Part shown: positions 23,440 through 28,676 of the stretch, piece after piece | How the letters are laid out: the number at the start of each line of letters is the position of its first letter | How positions within the stretch are numbered: position 1 is the first letter of the stretch | Source: Verrucomicrobiota bacterium | Lineage (GTDB): Bacteria; Verrucomicrobiota; Verrucomicrobiae; Limisphaerales; UBA11358 | Length of the DNA: 28,676 nt | Direction: 5' to 3' | Assembly (NCBI GenBank): GCA_014860005.1 | Contig: JACZKP010000158.1 | Location: 1 to 28,676 of the forward strand | Program-made: the position numbers and the translations under genes | Notes under the pieces: model-generated | Told to the model about the DNA's origin: nothing | What the model saw: only the letters and a program-made list of their open reading frames with translations | Databases searched by the model: none

Positions 23440-25264
23440 GGGGTGGCTCGCCTCCGAGGGTGAAATGAAAGCTGGCGCCCTTTTCCGGTTCCGCCTCCGC
23501 CCAGATTCGCCCGCCATGGCGATGCACGATGCGTTGGGCAATGGCCAGCCCGACGCCGGTGCCTTCAAATTCCTCATGACGATGCAGCCGTTGAAACACG
23601 CCGAAGAGTTTGCCGGCATACTGCATGTCAAAGCCGGCGCCATTGTCCTTCACGAAATAAACCGGCGTTCCGTTCTGCTGGCGCGCGCCGATTTCGATGA
23701 GGGCCGGATCGCGATGGCGCGAGTATTTGAACGCGTTGGAGAGCAGGTTGGCGAACACTTGTTGCAGCAGTCTGGCGTCGGCCTGGCAATCCGGCAGCCG
23801 GCCTGTCACGATTTTCACCCGGCGGCCGGCCTGCTCGCTTTGCAGTTCCTCGAGCGCCCGTTGCACGATTTTGTCCGGGGAAACCTTCCGCTTATTGAGC
23901 GGTTGCCGGCTCAAGCGCGAGAACGCGAGCAGCCCGTCAATGAGTTGGCCCATTTTCCCCGCGCTGTCGCAGATGCGCGTCAACTGTTGTTGCGCCTCGG
24001 CGGGCAGGTGGGCGGCGTAGTCCTGTTGGAGCAGGCGGGCGAACCCACCCATCGCCCGCACCGGCGCCCGCAAATCGTGCGAGATCGAATAGGAAAATGA
24101 TTCCAGCTCGGCGACGGCAGCTTGCAACTCGGTGTTCTTTTCCTGCAACGTTCGCTCCACACGCTTGCGGTCGGTGATGTCACGAATGGCGCTGGAAACC
24201 AGACCCCCTTCGTCGGTGGCAATGGGGCTGAGGCTGATCTCAATGGGAAACTCGGAGCCGTCCTTGCGCAGACCGTATAATTCCAAGCCCACGCCCATCG
24301 GCCGCACCTTGGGATCGGAGAAATACTGCTGGCGATGACCGGGGTGGTGATGCCGGAAGCGGGCAGGCGCCAGGATCTCCACCTTTTTGCCGAGCAGTTC
24401 TTCGCGCGGGTATCCGAACAGCTTCTCGGTCTGCGAATTCACCAGGACAATCTCGCCGTGGTGATTGACGATGACCATTGCGTCCGGCGCGGATTCCAGC
24501 AAACCGCGGAACTTTTGCTCGGCGCGTTTGCGTTCGCCGATGTCGCGGACGGCACTCATCACGAGTGTGCCCTCCTCAATTCTCAGTGGACTCAGACTGA
24601 TCTCCACGGGAAACTCCGAGCCATCCTTGCGGCGTCCGTAGAGTTCCAGCCCGGCGCCCATGGAGCGGGCGCGTGGCTGCGCAGAATAGCGGGCCCGGTG
24701 TTTCACGTGCGAGTCCCGGAAACGCTCCGGCAGCAGTACTTCCACCGGTTGCCCCAGCAATTCACCGCGGGCGTAGCCGAAAAGCTTTTCCGCCTGCGAG
24801 TTCGTGTGAACAATCCGACCCGTCGGATTCACCATGACAATTCCGTCGGGCATGGACTCCAGCAAGTCACGGAAGCGGGCCTCGACCAGTTTTGCGTCCC
24901 GTAACACCCGCAGGTGGGTGACATCCTTCTTGCTCAGGAGCAGGAATTCCACATTGCCTTCGGCATCCCGGACCGACTTGCTGGAAATATCCACATATAC
25001 AAGGGAACCATCCTTCCTTCGGCGTAACGATTCATAGGTGGCACCTCCCGCTTCCAGAGTTTCGCGCAGAAGCCGCGCCTCACTCTCGGCATGGTCGGGG
25101 GGCACGATGAGGTCGGCCAGTAAACGGCCAATCGTCTCCTCGCTGGTGTGACCGAACACGGCCTGCGCCCCTTTGCTCCAATACAGGACTTTCCCCTGGG
25201 GAGTCACCGCTATCACTGCATCGGGCGACTCATTCAGAAGCAGTTTGTCGAAATCAGTTTTCAT
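23432..25264 (-). CDS. Cytoplasmic sensor histidine kinase with three PAS domains
   Basis: This is a 610-residue soluble kinase without membrane segments. PAS1 is at about 10-120 ([20 protein letters not shown]). PAS2 (about 130-250) and PAS3 (about 255-375) are close internal duplicates, sharing [10 protein letters not shown] or [24 protein letters not shown] or [14 protein letters not shown], and ISLSP. A coiled coil ([20 protein letters not shown]) leads to HisKA with His396 in [14 protein letters not shown]. HATPase_c follows ([36 protein letters not shown]). The C-terminal half is of the Cph1/phytochrome kinase type, which fits the Rcp1-like receiver encoded next. No ligand is evident. 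PAS2 and PAS3 may sense redox, a small molecule or light through a cofactor. Confidence 0.95.
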   Translation of the reverse strand: MKTDFDKLLLNESPDAVIAVTPQGKVLYWSKGAQAVFGHTSEETIGRLLADLIVPPDHAESEARLLRETLEAGGATYESLRRRKDGSLVYVDISSKSVRDAEGNVEFLLLSKKDVTHLRVLRDAKLVEARFRDLLESMPDGIVMVNPTGRIVHTNSQAEKLFGYARGELLGQPVEVLLPERFRDSHVKHRARYSAQPRARSMGAGLELYGRRKDGSEFPVEISLSPLRIEEGTLVMSAVRDIGERKRAEQKFRGLLESAPDAMVIVNHHGEIVLVNSQTEKLFGYPREELLGKKVEILAPARFRHHHPGHRQQYFSDPKVRPMGVGLELYGLRKDGSEFPIEISLSPIATDEGGLVSSAIRDITDRKRVERTLQEKNTELQAAVAELESFSYSISHDLRAPVRAMGGFARLLQQDYAAHLPAEAQQQLTRICDSAGKMGQLIDGLLAFSRLSRQPLNKRKVSPDKIVQRALEELQSEQAGRRVKIVTGRLPDCQADARLLQQVFANLLSNAFKYSRHRDPALIEIGARQQNGTPVYFVKDNGAGFDMQYAGKLFGVFQRLHRHEEFEGTGVGLAIAQRIVHRHGGRIWAEAEPEKGASFHFTLGGEPPHD

Positions 25265-25407
25265 TCCTGGCTGTCAACTGCACCGGTCATCGCTCCGTGT
25301 TTTTCGCTCCGACCCATCATCACCCAGAAACATGCTGTGCATAACCCTGTGTCATATCCGGCTTTTGTCAACCCGCATCCCTGGGTTGCTCTGCGGCAGG
25401 CCGCGAC

Positions 25408-26115
25408 TCAGGTGTCCAACTGCGACTCGGGCCGAAGCAACATCCAGTTCATGCTCAACTGCGGGGTGATTTCGCTTAATCGCTGGAAATCCACGGGCTT
25501 GACGATGTAAGTATCGGCGCCCAAACGGCGGCAAGCCGTGATGTCCATTTCCCGTTGAGAACTGGTGAGAATCACCACCGGGATTTGGCGGCTGGCGGCA
25601 TCGGTCCTGATCCGCCGTAGGACCTCCAGACCGCTGACTTTGGGCAGATTCAGATCCAGCAAGATGATTTGCGGGGGAGGGTGTGAGAGCTGACCGCCGC
25701 CAATTCCCCGCCCAAGCACGTAATCCAGGGCTTCAGCGCCGTCACGGACGACGTGAACCAGGTTGGCAAACCGGGAACGACGGAAGGCTGCCAGGGTCAG
25801 TTCGATGTCGTTGGGATCGTCTTCGACGAGCAGAATGTCCACTGCTTGTCGTTGGTCAAACGGTGACGGAATCCCATCGCCCGGTTCGGATTGCTGTTCA
25901 CGTTTGAAAAACAGGGCCGAAATCGAAACCTGCAGGGCACTGGCCAGGCGGGTGATGCTGTCCAGGGATAGATTTCGGGCGCCGCGCTCCACATCGGAAA
26001 TGTAGGTTCGGTGCAAATTGGCCCGTTCGGCCAGTTTCTCCTGCGAAAGCCCAAGCTGCTTTCGGCGCTGTCTTACAGCGATGGCGAAACCAGCTTTTAC
26101 ATCTCGTTCGTTCAT
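25408..26115 (-). CDS. XRE helix-turn-helix fused to a receiver domain
   Basis: This 235-residue protein has its output domain first. An XRE/Cro-type helix-turn-helix at about 8-68 (VRQRRKQLGLSQEKLAERAN, RTYISDVERGARNLSLDSIT) is followed by a short linker and then a Rcp1-like receiver at about 92-225 (VDILLVEDDPNDIELTLAAF, Asp154 in IILLDLNLPKVSG, YIVKPVDFQRL). Most response regulators carry the receiver first, and XRE domains are rare as outputs, so this layout is unusual. It leads a same-strand cluster with a PAS kinase, a lone receiver and a hybrid kinase, and is a plausible transcriptional output for them. The gap to the kinase is 143 bases, so a separate promoter is possible. Confidence 0.92.
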   Translation of the reverse strand: MNERDVKAGFAIAVRQRRKQLGLSQEKLAERANLHRTYISDVERGARNLSLDSITRLASALQVSISALFFKREQQSEPGDGIPSPFDQRQAVDILLVEDDPNDIELTLAAFRRSRFANLVHVVRDGAEALDYVLGRGIGGGQLSHPPPQIILLDLNLPKVSGLEVLRRIRTDAASRQIPVVILTSSQREMDITACRRLGADTYIVKPVDFQRLSEITPQLSMNWMLLRPESQLDT

Positions 26116-26226
26116 CAGTTCGATGCTCCGTTCTTTAATTCACACATGCTATCATCCCCCTGCAACAGACTTTAAGTGACAGTCTCATGGGGAGTTTCGA
26201 CCTCCAAGAGTGGACGCGCATTGGGA

Positions 26227-26316
26227 CCATGAACCAGAGAGTTGTCAGGGGAATGTTCGTCAAAGGAATGAATTTTATTCCCCTGACACTCATTCCTTTG
26301 ACTGTCCGGTTCATGG
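26227..26316. repeat. 90-nt structured repeat with interleaved inverted repeats
   Basis: The outer arms CCATGAACC (26227-26235) and GGTTCATGG (26308-26316) pair perfectly. Inside, arm a GTCAGGGGAAT (26244-26254) pairs with a' (26277-26287), and arm b GTCAAAGGAATGA (26259-26271) pairs with b' (26290-26302), both perfectly. The order a-b-a'-b' is that of a pseudoknot, or of two alternative folds. It looks like a mobile or interspersed structured repeat. Confidence 0.85.
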
Positions 26317-26372
26317 AGAGACTTCTGCCTAAGGTCAACGCCAAAGGGCCTGTTGGACAAGTGGGTGTAAAC

Positions 26373-26384
26373 CCGCTAAAGCGG
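26373..26384. repeat. Small CCGC-taaa-GCGG hairpin
   Basis: This is a perfect 4-bp stem with a TAAA loop, inside AAACCCGCTAAAGCGGAAGC. It is short, but its style is like the other REP-type elements in the window. Confidence 0.4.
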
Positions 26385-26591
26385 AAGCTTAAGCCCGTGG
26401 AATGGGCGGTTGGGTTGGGTCGTGCAGATTCCTTACGGGATGCGTTTCATTGACTCGACAACTCTTTCGTGCGCTTGCCCTGACCCGGCAGGTGGAATTC
26501 AAAGAACCGGCAGTGCGTGGTTCCGAAGAAACAATCGTTGAATCCACTGGTTTCAATGGCAAACTGTTTCCAACGAAAGCTCACTCGCGCA

Positions 26592-26999
26592 ATGAAACTG
26601 ACGGACAAGCTTGGCGGACTGGGCCGCGTGCCGGAATTGACACGCGGACGCATGGCGTTTGCACTTGGAGTCGCAATGATCGCCGATGGCCTGCAGATCC
26701 TCTTGCTGCCAATCTCCTGGACTTTCCTCGACGAGATCCTGGACGTGATCGCCATGGCGCTCATCTGGCGGGCCATCGGCTTTCACATCCTGCTCCTGCC
26801 CACGTTTATCGTCGAAATCATGCCCATAGCCGAAATGCTGCCGACGTGGACGGGTTGCGTGGTGGCCGTCATTGCCCTGCGAAAACAGGATTCCGGTGCG
26901 ACCGCCTCGGCGTCGGAAACTCCTCCGCCTCCACCGATCATTGATATCGAAGTCACCAAGACCCGCACCTCGCAAACCTTCAACCCGCAAGACTTATGA
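26592..26999 (+). CDS. Small multi-pass membrane protein, unknown function
   Basis: This is a 135-residue protein. Hydrophobic segments lie at about 21-42 (MAFALGVAMIADGLQILLLP), 48-75 (LDVIAMALIWRAIGFHILLL) and 80-97 (MLPTWTGCVVAVIAL), so three or possibly four membrane helices are likely. A Pro-rich tail follows (ETPPPPPIIDIEV). The ATG at 26592 was chosen because the hydrophobic core starts soon after it. A longer frame from 26517 is also open. The stop codon overlaps the next start as ATGA, so it is coupled to the aldo/keto reductase gene. The function is not recognised. Confidence 0.8.
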   Translation: MKLTDKLGGLGRVPELTRGRMAFALGVAMIADGLQILLLPISWTFLDEILDVIAMALIWRAIGFHILLLPTFIVEIMPIAEMLPTWTGCVVAVIALRKQDSGATASASETPPPPPIIDIEVTKTRTSQTFNPQDL

Positions 27000-28006
27000 A
27001 ACGACGCACTTTCCTCAAGAACACTGCCACCGCCGCCGCCATGCTCGGCTGCTTCCCCGCAATCCTCACCGCGCAGGAACGCGAGCAACTTGGCCCAATG
27101 GAACGCCGCACGCTCGGCAAGACCGGGGCGAAACTTTCGATCTTGGGCTTCGGCAGTTTTGTGCTCAAAGACGGCACACCCGAACAGGCCAGGGCGTGGA
27201 CGCGCCTCGCCTTCGAGGGTGGCGTCAATTACTTCGATGTGGCGCCGGCTTACGGTCGCGCCGAGGAATTGATCGGCCCGGCGCTCGAACCGTTCCGCAA
27301 GGATGTGTTTCTCTCGTGCAAGACCGCCAAACGCAAACACGCCGAGGCGCAGAAGGATTTGGAGAACTCCCTGCGCGTACTGCGCACGGACCACCTGGAT
27401 TTGTATCAACTGCATCACGTCACCACGCTGGAGGAAGTGGACACGATTTTCGGCCCCGACGGCGCGATGCAGACGTTGGCAGCCGCGAAGAAATCCGGCC
27501 AGGCGCGCTTCCTCGGGTTCTCCGCACATTCCGTCGAAGCGGCGATGGCGCTCATGGACCGCTATGATTTCGACAGCATCATGTTTCCGGTGAATTACGC
27601 CACCTGGCACGCGGGCAACTTTGGTCCGCAAGTCCTGGCGCGCGCCCGGGAGAAGCAGATGGGCATCATCGCGCTCAAGGCGATGGCCAAACGTCCGTGG
27701 CAGCAGGGGGCGGATCGCTCCAAACACCCTGTGTGCTGGTACGAACCCTTGATCACGCCGGAGGAGGCGCTGATGGGATTGCGCTTTACGTTGTCGCATC
27801 CGGTCACGGCGGCGATTCATCCGGCGGACGAACAATGCTTCAAGCTCGCGTTGGAATTGGCGCCGAAATTTACACCGCTCAAGGAATCCGAGGTTGAAGA
27901 AATCAAACAACGCGCCCTGGCGGAAACTCCCCTGTTCCGTTACCCGCGACAGCAGCGGGCCGCGCATCAGTCCGAATACTACCACGACCACGCGCTGATG
28001 GCGTGA
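26996..28006 (+). CDS. Tat-exported aldo/keto reductase
   Basis: This is a 336-residue oxidoreductase. The N-terminus MKRRTFLKNTATAAAMLG is a twin-arginine signal (RRTFLK), with cleavage likely after LTAQ. The aldo/keto reductase barrel starts at MERRTLGKTGAKLSILGFGS. The catalytic tetrad fits Asp81 and Tyr86 in DVAPAYGRAEE, Lys109 in LSCKT and His140 in DLYQLHH. FLGFSAHSVEAAM and the C-terminal MGLRFTLSHPVTAAIHPADE are typical of the YgdS/MocA-like branch common in Verrucomicrobiota and Planctomycetota. It reduces or oxidises a carbonyl substrate with a nicotinamide cofactor, possibly loaded before export. It is translationally coupled to the upstream membrane protein gene. The substrate is unknown. 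Confidence 0.94.
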   Translation: MKRRTFLKNTATAAAMLGCFPAILTAQEREQLGPMERRTLGKTGAKLSILGFGSFVLKDGTPEQARAWTRLAFEGGVNYFDVAPAYGRAEELIGPALEPFRKDVFLSCKTAKRKHAEAQKDLENSLRVLRTDHLDLYQLHHVTTLEEVDTIFGPDGAMQTLAAAKKSGQARFLGFSAHSVEAAMALMDRYDFDSIMFPVNYATWHAGNFGPQVLARAREKQMGIIALKAMAKRPWQQGADRSKHPVCWYEPLITPEEALMGLRFTLSHPVTAAIHPADEQCFKLALELAPKFTPLKESEVEEIKQRALAETPLFRYPRQQRAAHQSEYYHDHALMA

Positions 28007-28040
28007 TGGGAGGACGGCAATCCGCAGTTGCTCTCGCTCC

Positions 28041-28111
28041 GTAGCCGCCGACATGAGGAGGCGGGTGACATTCTTGAACTGGCGTGTCCGCCTCCTTACG
28101 TCGTCGGCTAC
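28041..28111. repeat. 71-nt palindromic intergenic repeat
   Basis: The 24-nt arms at 28041-28064 (starting GTAGCCGCCGAC) and 28088-28111 (ending GTCGGCTAC) are inverted repeats with three mismatches, separated by 23 bases. It starts 34 bases after the aldo/keto reductase stop and could form a strong mRNA-end hairpin. It looks like another interspersed repeat family. Confidence 0.8.
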
Positions 28112-28180
28112 AGACCATCTGACGCGATTCGCTTCTTTCCGGCACTGGCGCAAACGGCATGGCGGGCGTAGAATGGGGGC

Positions 28181-28360
28181 ATGGAAGTTGCCGGGCCAAT
28201 TCAGTGTCCGTTCTGCGGGCAGAAGTTTGACATCGTGATTGATACCAGCACGGGGTTTCAGCGATTCACGACGGATTGCGAAGTGTGCTGCCGGCCGTTC
28301 GAGGTGGTGGCGGAGTGCGAGCCGGGGGAAATTCTGAGCTTGGACGCGCAGGCCGAATGA
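28181..28360 (+). CDS. CPXCG motif cysteine-rich protein
   Basis: This is a 59-residue protein starting MEVAGPIQCPFCGQKFDIVI. It has Cys9-Pro-Phe-Cys12-Gly, then Cys33 and Cys36-Cys37 in DCEVCCRPFEVV, followed by an acidic tail. This matches the small CPXCG-type cysteine-rich family of proteobacteria and Verrucomicrobiota, which probably binds zinc through two CxxC pairs. Its role is not known. Length and spacing (CPFCG, about 20 residues, CEVCCRPFEV) are as in the family. A G-run lies just before the ATG, with no normal Shine-Dalgarno spacing. It is a single small gene after a palindromic repeat. Confidence 0.9.
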   Translation: MEVAGPIQCPFCGQKFDIVIDTSTGFQRFTTDCEVCCRPFEVVAECEPGEILSLDAQAE

Positions 28361-28514
28361 CCCACACTGCCGCGTCATGCAATACCTCACTTGAGGAGAG
28401 CGGCGGAGCGGACCTGCACGAGATTTACACTTCGATGAACAATTATGCCTGGGAGCACGCGAGTTAGTCCTAATGCCTTTCGGGAATTGGACGGTCCTGT
28501 CCAGGAGGGACATT

Positions 28515-28676
28515 GTGAAAATAGCCCAGCGTTTCAACGCTTGTCATTACCCACATCTTTTCAAACTTGTTTTAGCGCATCTGATTAGCACTCTGGTTTG
28601 CGGATCGGCGATGCTGCGGCACGCCGGGTCGGTTCCTCACCGGTGGGTTTATGAGCACGCTGCTGCTACCGCCTGG
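28515..28676 (+). CDS. Possible partial ORF overlapping a repeat
   Basis: A GTG at 28515 is preceded by AGGAGG with 6 bases between, the best Shine-Dalgarno match in the window. It opens a frame of 54 codons to the edge, starting MKIAQRFNACHYPHLFKLVL, with a mildly hydrophobic stretch. However, the first codons lie on the palindrome AGCGTTTCAACGCT, which looks like part of an interspersed repeat, so the frame may be an accident of the repeat. More sequence to the right would settle it. Confidence 0.25.
   Translation, partial: MKIAQRFNACHYPHLFKLVLAHLISTLVCGSAMLRHAGSVPHRWVYEHAAATAW
28528..28541. repeat. Palindrome AGCGTT-TC-AACGCT
   Basis: This is a perfect 6-bp stem with a two-base centre. 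It sits in GCCCAGCGTTTCAACGCTTG, a style I recall from interspersed repeats in related genomes, though this cannot be checked here. Confidence 0.45.

Larger units (their letters stand above)
26116..26591. other. Intergenic spacer upstream of the XRE-receiver gene
   Basis: This divergent spacer holds the structured repeat at 26227-26316 and a small hairpin at 26373-26384. The open frames here (for example 26187-26453) read through the repeat on both strands and are not credible proteins. No clear promoter is visible. Confidence 0.5.
28361..28676. other. Intergenic/terminal stretch with a repeat-derived ORF
   Basis: No confident gene is seen after the CPXCG gene. The stretch holds the repeat hairpin at 28528-28541 and an open frame from GTG 28515 that continues past the window edge. 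Confidence 0.5.

Noticed and set aside
25265..25407. TTGACA-like promoter upstream of the PAS kinase (minus strand, near 25370)
   Set aside because: A TTGACA is present but no -10 hexamer lies at 16-18 bases, so I do not call a promoter.
26187..26453. Plus-strand 88-residue ORF with MNFIPLTLIPLTVRF
   Set aside because: It is read through the palindromic repeat at 26227-26316, and the opposite strand gives a similar peptide, so the frame is a by-product of the repeat.
26783..28537. 584-residue minus-strand ORF opposite the membrane protein and aldo/keto reductase genes
   Set aside because: It overlaps two well-supported coupled genes on the other strand, and its composition (Arg- and His-rich) is typical of an antisense frame.

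Overview
The window looks like chromosomal DNA from a high-GC member of the Verrucomicrobiota, most likely the Limisphaerales/Pedosphaera group. This is inferred from the gene types (exported FG-GAP, SMP-30 and Tat-type aldo/keto reductase proteins, short Fn3 proteins, many PAS kinases and Rcp1-like receivers), from weak or absent Shine-Dalgarno sequences, and from a dense set of palindromic repeats of a style I associate with that group. No search was run. I saw no tRNA, rRNA, CRISPR array, integrase or transposase.

Layout. 1-5164: two paralogous short secreted Fn3 proteins (minus strand) bracket a NarX/NarL-like two-component pair (855-3715, plus) and a patch of small minus-strand ORFs, one with a J-domain HPD motif. 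5587-7361: housekeeping genes pyrH and mutM. 7464-12207: an FG-GAP repeat protein (minus) with a single-base frameshift near its 3' end, then a large exported M14 metallopeptidase (plus) flanked by two copies of one 50-nt palindromic repeat. 12516-13248: a decayed patch holding a Ser/Thr kinase remnant, an ORF with in-frame stops and a truncated nucleotidyltransferase. 13320-17994: a zinc-ribbon membrane protein, a Tat-exported SMP-30-like protein and an HrpB helicase carrying two in-frame 87-bp palindromic insertions. 17995-18391: repeat-rich spacer. 18392-26115 (all minus): an M14 carboxypeptidase downstream of a signalling cluster in the order XRE-receiver fusion, triple-PAS kinase, Rcp1-like receiver, large hybrid kinase. 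The hybrid kinase reading frame has two in-frame stop codons. 26592-28360: a small membrane protein overlapping a Tat-type aldo/keto reductase, and a 59-residue CPXCG protein.

How the genes work together. The 855-3715 pair is a classic sensor/regulator operon with a 4-base overlap. The minus-strand cluster resembles a phytochrome-type phosphorelay (Cph1/Rcp1-like kinase and receiver, overlapping by 8 bases) with two extra receiver-bearing proteins, one of which could link phosphorylation to DNA binding through its XRE domain. The main surprises are structural: palindromic repeats that have entered a helicase gene in frame, a repeat at 26227-26316 whose arms interleave in pseudoknot order, and several genes broken by single-base changes. 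The broken genes may be true decay or, if this is a metagenomic assembly, sequence error.
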